Source: Desulfuribacillus stibiiarsenatis
GTDB lineage: Bacteria; Bacillota; Bacilli; Desulfuribacillales; Desulfuribacillaceae
DNA length: 64,000 bases
Direction of reading: 5' to 3'
NCBI RefSeq assembly: GCF_001742305.1
Contig: NZ_MJAT01000035.1
Span: forward strand, 124,001 to 188,000
Under the pieces are notes generated by a model that saw nothing but the letters and a program-made list of their open reading frames with translations, searched no databases and had not been told where the DNA came from. Positions 1 through 8,993 of this stretch are shown here, piece by piece (position 1 is the stretch's first letter; every line of letters starts with the position of its first letter). Both the position numbers and the translations under genes were made by a program.

Positions 1-666
1 AAATATATATCAGGAATTAATGAAACGGTTGCGAACAATATTGTCGCTTATCGTGAGGAAATTGGGACGTTCTCGAACCGCAAACAAGTACAAAAAGTGC
101 CACGCCTGGGAGCGAAATCCTATGAGCAATGTGTAGGCTTTTTGCGCATTCGCGATGGTAAAGAACCATTAGATAACACACCGATTCATCCAGAATCTTA
201 CGAAATAGCGAGAAAGCTCTTGAAGCATTTAGGTTTTGACTCAAGCATCCTGACGATGCATCAAGAAAAGGCAGAATATGAGCAGAAATTAAAGGATTTG
301 AATATTCGGGAGACAGCAGAAATGCTAGAAGTGGGTGTACCGACGCTAACAGATATCGTAGAAGCGTTACTAAAACCAGGGAGAGATCCTCGCGACGAAT
401 TGCAAAAGCCAGCACTGAAGTCAGATATTCTGTCATTGGATGACCTAGAAGTAGGCGTTGAGTTACAAGGGACAATCCGAAATGTTGTCGACTTTGGAGC
501 TTTTGTTGATATTGGATTGAAAAACGATGGATTAGTACATATATCAGAAATAAGCAACCAGTATGTGAAACATCCTTTGGAGATTGTACAAGTGGGACAA
601 ATCGTGAAAGTAAAAGTGATTGATATCGATCGTAAACGTTCACGGGTTGGCTTAAGCATGAAATAA
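1..666 (+). CDS. tex: Tex-family S1 RNA-binding transcription accessory protein (3' part)
   Basis: The reading frame is open from base 1, so only the C-terminal 221 residues are inside the window. The first ~50 residues are a helix-hairpin-helix segment ending in a VPRLGAKSYEQC stretch, typical of Tex. The last ~75 residues are an S1 RNA-binding domain (VVDFGAFVDIG, DGLVHISE). Tex is a conserved cytoplasmic nucleic-acid-binding protein linked to transcription and RNA handling; its exact role in this organism cannot be read from the fragment. The gene stops 21 bases before the likely start of the methylase, so the two may be co-transcribed. The identification rests on the HhH-S1 order and motif spelling and is firm. 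Confidence 0.93.
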   Translation, partial: KYISGINETVANNIVAYREEIGTFSNRKQVQKVPRLGAKSYEQCVGFLRIRDGKEPLDNTPIHPESYEIARKLLKHLGFDSSILTMHQEKAEYEQKLKDLNIRETAEMLEVGVPTLTDIVEALLKPGRDPRDELQKPALKSDILSLDDLEVGVELQGTIRNVVDFGAFVDIGLKNDGLVHISEISNQYVKHPLEIVQVGQIVKVKVIDIDRKRSRVGLSMK

Positions 667-687
667 TTAATGGAGGACCAAGTGAAG

Positions 688-2799
688 ATGGGTCAGTTGA
701 CATTACAAGAAGCTGCTGAGAAATTAGGCGTTTCACAAGCAACTGTGCGAAACTGGATGAAAAACGGCAAGTTACAGGCAACATCGCCGGAAGGGCGCAG
801 AATTTTCTTTGATAAGGTGATTGTCAATGCGCTGAACCAGAAAATTGCTGAAGGTGAGATTACGAGCTTGCAGCAGAGAAGAAATAAGCGCGCAGTTTCA
901 GGGAACTTCATCGCAACGAGATATGTCAACTATCAACCATATCTTCATTTTGCTACGCAGGTATTACACATAGCTACAACAATCCAAAACCCCTATCGCA
1001 ATCAAATTGTATTATTAGAAATGGCTTTAGAGTTTTTGATGCAAACGGGGCATATAGTAGCAGATATAGCTGATATGGAATGTAGTGCGGTCGAAGGCTA
1101 CATGCAAAACCATTTTGAGGTGGATGCGCCATACCAAGTGTTACTGCATCAGCTTGTAGCGATAGACTCTGGGGATGTGGATGCTACGGTCATTACTCAG
1201 TTAAGGAAGATGAAAACCCTTGGGATTCCTTATATCGAGGGTGAGGATTTTCTAGGTCTTCTATATATGGCATTAAGCAATTTAGGTGAACGCAAGGGCA
1301 AGGGTAGCTATTACACACCTACGGATATTGCGGAGCAACTTACTGCGAAAGTGCTCGCGGGAGTCGTCCATAATCAGTCTAACGATGGGGATAATCAACC
1401 GATAAAAATACTAGATCCGTGCTGCGGATCGGGCAATTTTTTGATACGTGCATTTTTACAGTTGCGTGATACAATAGATGAAAAGATTCTCATTCGCGAT
1501 GTCATTCGTGGTTACGATAATGATTCAGTAGCCGTCGCTTTGGCTGCCCTGAATCTAGTATTGTTGATGAGAGAAAGACTACCAACAGAATCACTTTCAC
1601 TACCGATGGTAGACTGCCGCAATACGTTGCAGGATGATTGCGCAGATGCTGGGACTTGTATGAACCAGCGATTTGATGTGATTCTAGGGAATCCGCCGTG
1701 GGGCTCAAGGTTCAATCGTGAACAAATCAAAGAGTTAAAAGCGCGATATCAGACAACAGAAAGCAGCCCTGAAGCATGTAGCATGTTTATTGAATGGGGA
1801 ATTGATAACCTTCATAAAGGTGGACTTCTTGCATATGTATTACCTACATCCCTTTTGCATGTAACGGGACACCGAAAGCTACGCAAGTTAGTGCTGGAAA
1901 AAACGAACGTACTTGCGATTGAGTCGCTAGGCAACCGCTTTGCAAAGGTGTTTGCCCCTGCAATGAGCGTAATCTTTGAGAAGGCAGATCTGAATCGTGA
2001 TCAAAAGCAGGATCAGAAGATTACCGTGAATGGATGGGACTATGATACGAATTTTATCCCGCAATCGAGATTTCATTCCAATCCGTACTATATTATGAAT
2101 GTTCAAGCAAGTTCTATCGATTGCCGAATCCTCGAAACAATGAAGAATCAACTAGGAGTCAAGTTTCTTAAAGGGCATGCAGAATTTGCACTTGGCATCG
2201 TCACAGGGAACAATCGTGAATATATTCTTGAAACTTGTCCTGATGATGGGGAAGTTGTGATCCAAGGGAGCGATATTTTTAAATATAATTATTCCTGTAA
2301 GAAAAAGTACATAGTCTTTGATTCGGCACGATTTCAACAGACAGCGTCTGAATGTAAGTACCGAGCAAAGGAAAAATTATTCTATCGTTTTATCAATAAT
2401 AGTTTAATTTTTGCCTATGATAATCAGCAAAGGGTATCTTTGAATAGTGCGAATCTATTAATCCCAAAACTAGAAGGCTACTCGATTCTCTATATATTAG
2501 CAGTTTTGAATTCTCGAGCAGCACAGTTTTTCTATCAGAAAACCTTTTCTAGCATAAAGGTCTTACGCAATCATATTGAATCAATCCCTATTCCTCCGTG
2601 CGACTTTACTATCATGGAAGAAATCGAGCACAATATAAGAACGCTACTAAATACAGAAGATGCAATAGAGCGTCTATTAATATACGAGAAAATAGATTCC
2701 ATAATCATGGAAGTATATCAATTATCGAATCCACACAAGCTACGAATCTATGATGTCATTGAACATGTTAAATTTTTAGGAGGAACGAAACGATGTTAG
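688..2799 (+). CDS. HTH-containing N-6 adenine DNA methylase, probably solitary
   Basis: About 703 residues. The first ~60 form a MerR/excisionase-type HTH (LTLQEAAEKLGVSQATVRNW). The middle carries the class I methyltransferase SAM motif LDPCCGSGNF and the amino-methyltransferase catalytic motif GNPPWG. The C-terminal third resembles the TaqI-like target-recognition region. It should transfer methyl from SAM to adenine in a specific DNA site. I see no PD-(D/E)xK nuclease segment and no restriction gene beside it, so it is more likely an orphan methylase than a type IIG enzyme. Start: the ATG at 670 overlaps the GGAGG at 672-676; ATG 688 (11 nt spacing) or GTG 682 (5 nt) are better. The 3' end overlaps the next start by 7 bases. 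Confidence 0.8.
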   Translation: MGQLTLQEAAEKLGVSQATVRNWMKNGKLQATSPEGRRIFFDKVIVNALNQKIAEGEITSLQQRRNKRAVSGNFIATRYVNYQPYLHFATQVLHIATTIQNPYRNQIVLLEMALEFLMQTGHIVADIADMECSAVEGYMQNHFEVDAPYQVLLHQLVAIDSGDVDATVITQLRKMKTLGIPYIEGEDFLGLLYMALSNLGERKGKGSYYTPTDIAEQLTAKVLAGVVHNQSNDGDNQPIKILDPCCGSGNFLIRAFLQLRDTIDEKILIRDVIRGYDNDSVAVALAALNLVLLMRERLPTESLSLPMVDCRNTLQDDCADAGTCMNQRFDVILGNPPWGSRFNREQIKELKARYQTTESSPEACSMFIEWGIDNLHKGGLLAYVLPTSLLHVTGHRKLRKLVLEKTNVLAIESLGNRFAKVFAPAMSVIFEKADLNRDQKQDQKITVNGWDYDTNFIPQSRFHSNPYYIMNVQASSIDCRILETMKNQLGVKFLKGHAEFALGIVTGNNREYILETCPDDGEVVIQGSDIFKYNYSCKKKYIVFDSARFQQTASECKYRAKEKLFYRFINNSLIFAYDNQQRVSLNSANLLIPKLEGYSILYILAVLNSRAAQFFYQKTFSSIKVLRNHIESIPIPPCDFTIMEEIEHNIRTLLNTEDAIERLLIYEKIDSIIMEVYQLSNPHKLRIYDVIEHVKFLGGTKRC

Positions 2800-3953
2800 C
2801 AATCATTAATGCACAAATTATGACGATTACACAAGGAACAATAGAGCAAGGGACAATCTTGATAAAAGACGGTAAAATTCACGCAATTGAGACTGGTGCA
2901 CCTGAACTACCAGAAGGCACGGAAATTCTTGATGCAAAGGGTAAGGTAGTAACTCCGGGATTGATAGAAGTGCATGGACATTTGGGTATTTGCGAAGAAG
3001 GTATTGGATGGGAAGGTGAAGACGTCAATGAAATGACGGACCCTTCTACTCCGTATGTTCGTGCAGTGGATGCAATAAATCCCTTTGACATGGGATTTGA
3101 AGACGCGCGCAAGGGTGGCGTCACATCAGCCCACTCTATGCCAGGCAGTGCAAACGTAATTGGCGGAGAGACAGTAGTGATAAAAACAGCAGGAACGATT
3201 ATTGAAGAGATGATTTTGAACCCGCTAGCTGGGGTGAAGGTAGCATTTGGAGAAAACCCGAAGCGAGTTTACGGAGAGAAGAAACAGTTACCGTCTACAC
3301 GGATGGGGACAGCAGCAGTGCTTCGCCGTGAATTAACGAAAGCGCAAGCTTATATGGATAAAATCATATTAGGAGAACAAGACCCTGACAAAAAGCCGGA
3401 CAGAGATCTAGGGTTAGATGCGCTTGTGAAAGTTTTAAAACGAGAAGTACCGTTACGCGCACATGCACACCGCGCCGATGATATTGTCACAGCAATTCGT
3501 ATTGCGGAAGAGTTCAATGTTGAAATCACAATTGAACATTGTACGGAAGGGCATAAAATTGTAGATTTCCTAAAGAAGAAGAATGTAAAGGTTGCTGTAG
3601 GGCCAACTCTTTCAAGCCGTTCGAAAGTAGAGTTACAAGATTTGGGCTTCTCTACAGTTGATATTTTGAATAAAGAAGGGCTACAGGTTTCAATTTTAAC
3701 GGACCACCCTGTAATTCCTATTCAATACTTGCCGATTTGCGCCGCACTTGCGACACGCGAAGGACTATCTGAGGAAGATGCATTAAGAGCAATTACGATT
3801 AACCCAGCGAAACATTTAGGAGTCGATCACCAGGTAGGTTCTCTCGAAATTGGTAAGGATGCCGACATCGTTATTTGGAGTGGACATCCGTTTGATTTCC
3901 GTACAAATGTCGAATTTACTATTATTGATGGAAAGATTGTGTATAAAAAGTGA
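2793..3953 (+). CDS. Amidohydrolase family protein (imidazolonepropionase-like)
   Basis: 386 residues with the composite-domain layout of metal-dependent amidohydrolases: an N-terminal beta-sandwich strand region (MLAIINAQIMTI), then the metal-binding H-x-H in EVHGHLGI at about residue 60, further histidines in RAHAHR and IEHCTEGH, and the catalytic aspartate in ILTDHP. The C-terminal segment returns to the sandwich (GKDADIVIWSGHPF). The family hydrolyses cyclic amides or similar C-N bonds in the cytosol; the substrate cannot be told from sequence. The start at 2793 has AGGAGG 10 nt upstream and overlaps the methylase stop, so the pair is translationally coupled, although a functional link is not evident. 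Confidence 0.85.
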   Translation: MLAIINAQIMTITQGTIEQGTILIKDGKIHAIETGAPELPEGTEILDAKGKVVTPGLIEVHGHLGICEEGIGWEGEDVNEMTDPSTPYVRAVDAINPFDMGFEDARKGGVTSAHSMPGSANVIGGETVVIKTAGTIIEEMILNPLAGVKVAFGENPKRVYGEKKQLPSTRMGTAAVLRRELTKAQAYMDKIILGEQDPDKKPDRDLGLDALVKVLKREVPLRAHAHRADDIVTAIRIAEEFNVEITIEHCTEGHKIVDFLKKKNVKVAVGPTLSSRSKVELQDLGFSTVDILNKEGLQVSILTDHPVIPIQYLPICAALATREGLSEEDALRAITINPAKHLGVDHQVGSLEIGKDADIVIWSGHPFDFRTNVEFTIIDGKIVYKK

Positions 3954-4033
3954 AAAATCCCTATATTAAATAATGGAAAAATATAATAAGATACAAAGGT
4001 ACGATATAACTCTTCTTAGAAGGTGGTGAAATT

Positions 4034-5746
4034 ATGAATCAACTAGGGAAGAATCCCGGGACTCCTGTCATACTAATTGCCGATGATCGTAGAGCTACGC
4101 GTCTAGTGATTAGAAACGTACTCCAAAAAGAGGGGTATCAAGTGCTAGAAGCGGAAGATGGGCAAGAGGCGATTGAGATGTTTTTAACTTATCGACCAGA
4201 TATTATATTGTTAGATATTATGATGCCAGTGATGGATGGTCTTACAGCGTGTAAGAAAATAAAGAAACTACCATTTGGTCACGAAACTCCCATTCTAATG
4301 TTCACAGGCCTTGATGACGGAAAGTCGGTAGAATTAGCATTTAAGGCAGGGGCTACTGATTTCATAACGAAACCTATCAATTGGGAAGAGTTACGCTATC
4401 GGGTATTAAGGTTATTACATCTGAAAGATATGGAAGAGACGGTACAGCGTCAAGTGTACTATGATTCTTTAACCAATTTACCGAATCGCTTACTCTTTAA
4501 AGATAGATTAACAGTTGCTATTAATAAAGCGGACGAGGAAAAGCTACAATTAGCAGTTCTATTCATAAACTTAAAGAATTTTGCACTGATTAACGACGCG
4601 TTCGGATACGACAATGGAGACCGATTGATTAAAGGTGTTGCTGAAAGGCTCTTACAAATAGATTCTAAAATTAGTGTATCTCGTATGGGTGGCGACGATT
4701 TTGCAGTTGTAGTTCCGTCTATTTACAAAGGGGAAGAGGCTGCCAAATATGCCGACCTTATTATCAATGCTATCAATCAACCTTGGTCAATAGAGGAGCA
4801 AGAAGTATATATTGATTGTAATGTAGGGATTGCCTTGTACCCTCACGATGGGGAAGACGTACAAACCTTATTGAAAAACGCGGAAACCGCGATGGATCGT
4901 GCGGCGGAGCAGAATCGCAATATTTATCGTTTCTACGATCAACAGATGAACAGTAAGGCATTGGATCGCATAGCGCTAGAGAATGCGTTGCGATATGCCA
5001 TCGAACGCAATGAGCTCATCGTGTATTATCAACCGAAAGTGAATTGTAACACGGAAGTGATTTCGGGAGTTGAGGCTCTCATCCGATGGAATCACTCGGA
5101 GCGTGGCATGATTTCGCCTATAGACTTTATTCCATTAGCGGAAGAAAATGGTCTTATCCTTCCGATTGGAGAGTGGGTACTCAAGACCGCTTGCACGCAA
5201 GTGAAAGAGTGGCATAACCAAGGCTATAAAATCCACCTTTCTGTGAATTTCTCAGCGAAGCAGTTTCAACAAGATCATTTGAAAGAGACAATCGAGAGAG
5301 TATTGCAAGAAACAGGTTTCCAAGCTCAATTTCTCACGGTAGAAGTGACAGAAAGTGTCGCCATGGAAAATGTGAATTTCACGATCAAGATTCTAAATGA
5401 GCTGAAAGCTATGGGAGTTAAGGTTTCCATTGACGATTTTGGAACGGGGTATTCATCACTCAGTTACCTAAAGAAACTGCCAATCAGCGAATTAAAGATT
5501 GATCGATCTTTTGTCCGAGATATTACTACCGACCAGGATGATGCGGCGATAGTAGATATGGTAATCGTTTTAGGTAAGACGTTAAAGATGAATATTGTTG
5601 CAGAAGGTGTTGAAACAGTATCGCAATTAGAGTTTTTGAAATCTCATCATTGTCAGGAAATGCAAGGATTCCTATTTAGCAAACCGCTACCATCGAACGA
5701 ATTTGAGATTCTATTAACTTCGAATATTAAAGGTGTCATCTTGTAA
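4034..5746 (+). CDS. Response regulator with GGDEF and EAL domains
   Basis: 570 residues: REC receiver (about 12-125; phospho-acceptor D61, K113), GGDEF domain (about 140-300) and EAL domain (about 310-560). The diguanylate-cyclase signature reads GGDDF (219-223) instead of GG(D/E)EF, while the EAL site is complete (EALIRW, SVNFSA, DDFGTGYSS, VAEGVE). It is therefore most likely a phosphorylation-controlled c-di-GMP phosphodiesterase whose GGDEF part may be weak or regulatory; this is inferred from motifs only. Start ATG has AAGGTGG upstream. It is the first of four closely spaced signalling genes and may receive phosphate from one of the two hybrid kinases that follow. Confidence 0.92.
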   Translation: MNQLGKNPGTPVILIADDRRATRLVIRNVLQKEGYQVLEAEDGQEAIEMFLTYRPDIILLDIMMPVMDGLTACKKIKKLPFGHETPILMFTGLDDGKSVELAFKAGATDFITKPINWEELRYRVLRLLHLKDMEETVQRQVYYDSLTNLPNRLLFKDRLTVAINKADEEKLQLAVLFINLKNFALINDAFGYDNGDRLIKGVAERLLQIDSKISVSRMGGDDFAVVVPSIYKGEEAAKYADLIINAINQPWSIEEQEVYIDCNVGIALYPHDGEDVQTLLKNAETAMDRAAEQNRNIYRFYDQQMNSKALDRIALENALRYAIERNELIVYYQPKVNCNTEVISGVEALIRWNHSERGMISPIDFIPLAEENGLILPIGEWVLKTACTQVKEWHNQGYKIHLSVNFSAKQFQQDHLKETIERVLQETGFQAQFLTVEVTESVAMENVNFTIKILNELKAMGVKVSIDDFGTGYSSLSYLKKLPISELKIDRSFVRDITTDQDDAAIVDMVIVLGKTLKMNIVAEGVETVSQLEFLKSHHCQEMQGFLFSKPLPSNEFEILLTSNIKGVIL

Positions 5747-5793
5747 ATGAAAGTTTTATCCTTAGTGGTCTTATTATTAGGAGGTTTAGTGAG

Positions 5794-7773
5794 ATGGGTG
5801 GAAGAGATGAATTAATAAGAAAACTTTCTTCTGCTGTTGAACAAAGTCCAAGTACAGTTGTTATAACTGACACTCAAGGAGTTATCGAATACATCAATCC
5901 AAAATTCACTGCATTATCTGGATTTACAATCGAAGAAATATCTGGCAAAAAGCCAAATGTTCTAAAGTCAGGATTTTTGCCGGAACACATATACAAAAGC
6001 TTGTGGCACACAATCTCTTCTGGGCAGGAATGGCGTGGAGAATTATTAAACCGGAAAAAGAATGGAGATTTATACTGGGAGCATGCTTCCATATCTCCAA
6101 TTCGTGACGAGACTGGTGCGATTACTCATTATCTTAAGGTAGCGGAAGATGTTACAAACCGGAAGAGAGTTGAGGAAGAGCTTAAGGAAGCGAAAGAAGC
6201 GGCTATCCGGGCATCGGAAGCCAAAAGTGCATTTTTGGCGAACATGAGCCATGAAATTCGTACGCCGATGAATGTCATTATTGGAATGACAGAATTGGTG
6301 TTAGACACAAAGCTTGAAGCCGAACAGCAGGAATATCTGAATATGGTAAGAGATTCTGGAAATCTCTTATTAAAAATCATAAATCAAATACTAGATTTTT
6401 CGAAGATTGAAGCAGGAAAGCTAGAACTTGAGAAGATGACATTTCCTTTTCACGAAACGATTATGCGTCTAGTGAAAATCCAATCGGTTGCAGCCCGTGA
6501 AAAAGGAATAACACTAGATTTAAACTTTGACCATAATATCCCGGATTTGCTAGAGGGAGATGCGATTCGACTTCAACAAGTTCTTATCAATTTGATTGGG
6601 AACGCGATAAAGTTCACGAACCTTGGTGGAGTGACACTTCAAGTACAACTAGTTGAAACGAAGGAGGACAAAGTCGTGATTCGTATGGCGGTGCAAGATA
6701 CTGGCATGGGCATCGCTACTAATAAGATTGATCGCTTGTTTGAGAGTTTTAGTCAAGTGGAGAGTTCATTTACGAAGAAATATGAGGGTACAGGATTAGG
6801 CCTTGCTATTTCGAAGAAATTAGTAGAACTTATGGGCGGAACGATAGCCGTTGAAAGTGAGGTTGGTAGAGGGAGTGTCTTTCATTTCACAGTTTGCTTT
6901 GCATTGGCAAAACAGCAGATAGAACTTAATCCAACGATTTCCCGAGAAGTATCGAGTATGATAAATGAAACGGCAGTAAATAGAAGCCTACGCATTTTAT
7001 TAGTCGAAGATAAACCGATGAATCAAAGACTTGCAACTGCTATTTTGCAAAAGAAGGGCTGGCAGGTTACGACAGCGAATAATGGATTGATTGCTGTGGA
7101 AATCCTTCAAAAGGAACTGTTTGATATAATTCTAATGGATATACAAATGCCTGTGATGAATGGAATCGAAGCGACCACTGAAATTCGTAAATTAGAGAAA
7201 ATGACCAACCGTTCAGTGACGCCAATCGTTGCTATGACAGCAAATGCAATGAAGGGTGAAGAAGAGAAATACATTCAAATCGGCATGGATGATTATATAA
7301 CGAAACCTTTTGTTACAGAAGAACTATATACAAAGATAGAATCTTTAGTTCTAAAAGCTTCACAGGATCCTAATGGAGAACCAAAGGAGAACGTGGAAGA
7401 GAAAGCTGAGAAAGTGGAGCAAATGCAGGTTCCTGCTGGACTTCAAGAAGGATATAACCTTTTGGGGAGGGACCAACAACTTTTTCAAGAGATTGTCGAG
7501 ATATTCGTAGCTGAATACCCTACAGATTTAGAAAAGATGCGCCAAGCGATTGCAAATCAAAATGCCGTCGAATTATCTGAGGTAGCCCACGGATTGAAAG
7601 GTGAACTTGGACACTTACGAGCAGCAAAGGCTTATCAGTTAGCTAGCAGATTAGAGAAACTTGGCAAAGAGAGTGAATTGCAGGAAGCAAGTAAAGTGTT
7701 AGAGGAGTTTACTAGAGAACTTGCGCTGTTAGAGGAATTCTTTTCAATAGAAAACTGGATTGAAATACTCTAG
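5794..7773 (+). CDS. PAS hybrid histidine kinase (PAS-HisKA-HATPase-REC-HPt)
   Basis: 659 residues and no membrane span, so a cytosolic sensor. Order: PAS domain (about 5-125), dimerisation/phospho-acceptor domain with H153 in NMSHEIRTP, ATPase domain (N box [25 protein letters not shown]), receiver with D449 in LMDIQMP, and a C-terminal HPt domain with H599 in [10 protein letters not shown]. The full H-D-H chain in one protein fits a phosphorelay whose final acceptor is a separate receiver; the REC proteins just upstream and downstream are obvious candidates. The ligand of the PAS domain is unknown. AGGAGG sits 9 nt before the ATG. Confidence 0.93.
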   Translation: MGGRDELIRKLSSAVEQSPSTVVITDTQGVIEYINPKFTALSGFTIEEISGKKPNVLKSGFLPEHIYKSLWHTISSGQEWRGELLNRKKNGDLYWEHASISPIRDETGAITHYLKVAEDVTNRKRVEEELKEAKEAAIRASEAKSAFLANMSHEIRTPMNVIIGMTELVLDTKLEAEQQEYLNMVRDSGNLLLKIINQILDFSKIEAGKLELEKMTFPFHETIMRLVKIQSVAAREKGITLDLNFDHNIPDLLEGDAIRLQQVLINLIGNAIKFTNLGGVTLQVQLVETKEDKVVIRMAVQDTGMGIATNKIDRLFESFSQVESSFTKKYEGTGLGLAISKKLVELMGGTIAVESEVGRGSVFHFTVCFALAKQQIELNPTISREVSSMINETAVNRSLRILLVEDKPMNQRLATAILQKKGWQVTTANNGLIAVEILQKELFDIILMDIQMPVMNGIEATTEIRKLEKMTNRSVTPIVAMTANAMKGEEEKYIQIGMDDYITKPFVTEELYTKIESLVLKASQDPNGEPKENVEEKAEKVEQMQVPAGLQEGYNLLGRDQQLFQEIVEIFVAEYPTDLEKMRQAIANQNAVELSEVAHGLKGELGHLRAAKAYQLASRLEKLGKESELQEASKVLEEFTRELALLEEFFSIENWIEIL

Positions 7774-7790
7774 TTATTGGAGGATATTGT

Positions 7791-8993
7791 ATGGGGGAAG
7801 TACAGGCTGCAAATATTTTGATTGTTGACGACAAAAAAATTAATAGGATTATTCTTGAAAAGCATTTAAAAACTGCTCAATACTATAATATTTCCCATGC
7901 AGGTGATGGTCAAGAAGCTTTAGATATGGTGAAAAAGCAAAAGCCTGACCTCATTTTATTAGATATTGTGATGCCTGGTATTGATGGTTTTGAAGTATGT
8001 CAAAGGTTGAAAAGCGATCCGAGAACTCAGATGGTTCCTATCGTTATGGTCACAGCCCTAAACGACCATGAATCGAAATTAAAATGTATCGAATTCGGCG
8101 CCAATGATATCTTGAATAAGCCTGTTGATTCCACAGAATTGATTGCGCGAGTGAAATCCTTAATTCATGTGAAACAATACTATGACCAACTACATCGCCT
8201 GAATGAACAATTAATTGACAATTTAAAAACCGCGGCGACCATACAGCGGGCATTATTACCAAAGAAACTTCCACAAATCCAGGGGGTTTCTTTAGACGCA
8301 TTTTACAGGCCGACAGAAATTATTGGTGGGGATAGCTACAATATCTTTCCAATTGATGAAGAGAATTTGTGTTTTTATATAGCGGACGTTTCAGGGCATC
8401 AACTAGATGCAGCCATGCTTACTGTGTTCATAAAAGAATTTGTTTCTGGCTACACAAGACAAGCCATTGAGAAGAAAGAAATTTTCAAACCTGTATCCTG
8501 CCTACAGCAATTAGATGAAGCATTTAAAAAGGAAGAATTTCCTTTAGATATTTTCATTACAATGTTTTTGGCAGTGTATCACTGCCCAAGTAGCACTTTA
8601 ACATATTCAACGGCTGGTTTTGCCCAAGTCCCATTGATTTATGGTAAAAATAGGATTCGTCACTTGCATTGCTCAGGAAAGCTGATTATGGCGCTAGAGG
8701 CAGAAAGTGATTTTGAGGAACATGCTACAAAGCTTGAAAAGGGCGAGGGGATTTTCATCTATACCGATGGCTTGGTTGAGCAACTAAACCCTGAACAGAC
8801 AGAGCATTTTGGAACAAGCCGCATTGAAATGGCATTAGCTAGTATGGAAAATGGTCAAGAAATGAGAGCGGTACCAATGATGATTCAAGAGTTGAGTGCA
8901 TTTGCAGGAACGGATTCTTTTCAAGATGATATTGCCATTATAACTATGTTTTTACATGACGATTTCTCCAATTGTGAGGTGACGAATCGATGA
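7791..8993 (+). CDS. Response regulator with SpoIIE/RsbU-type PP2C phosphatase domain
   Basis: 400 residues: receiver domain (about 8-125, D58 in LLDIVMPG), a short linker helix ([14 protein letters not shown], characteristic of RsbU-like proteins) and a PPM-type serine phosphatase domain ([37 protein letters not shown]). Such proteins dephosphorylate an anti-sigma-factor antagonist or a related STAS protein when the receiver is phosphorylated. No STAS or anti-sigma gene lies in the window, so the partner is elsewhere. It starts 17 nt after the previous kinase (GGAGG upstream) and its last codons overlap the next kinase by 4 bases, so the three genes are one operon. Confidence 0.92.
   Translation: MGEVQAANILIVDDKKINRIILEKHLKTAQYYNISHAGDGQEALDMVKKQKPDLILLDIVMPGIDGFEVCQRLKSDPRTQMVPIVMVTALNDHESKLKCIEFGANDILNKPVDSTELIARVKSLIHVKQYYDQLHRLNEQLIDNLKTAATIQRALLPKKLPQIQGVSLDAFYRPTEIIGGDSYNIFPIDEENLCFYIADVSGHQLDAAMLTVFIKEFVSGYTRQAIEKKEIFKPVSCLQQLDEAFKKEEFPLDIFITMFLAVYHCPSSTLTYSTAGFAQVPLIYGKNRIRHLHCSGKLIMALEAESDFEEHATKLEKGEGIFIYTDGLVEQLNPEQTEHFGTSRIEMALASMENGQEMRAVPMMIQELSAFAGTDSFQDDIAIITMFLHDDFSNCEVTNR

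Noticed and set aside
4034-5746. Active diguanylate cyclase
   Set aside because: The A-site reads GGDDF and the EAL site is complete, so phosphodiesterase activity is the safer call.
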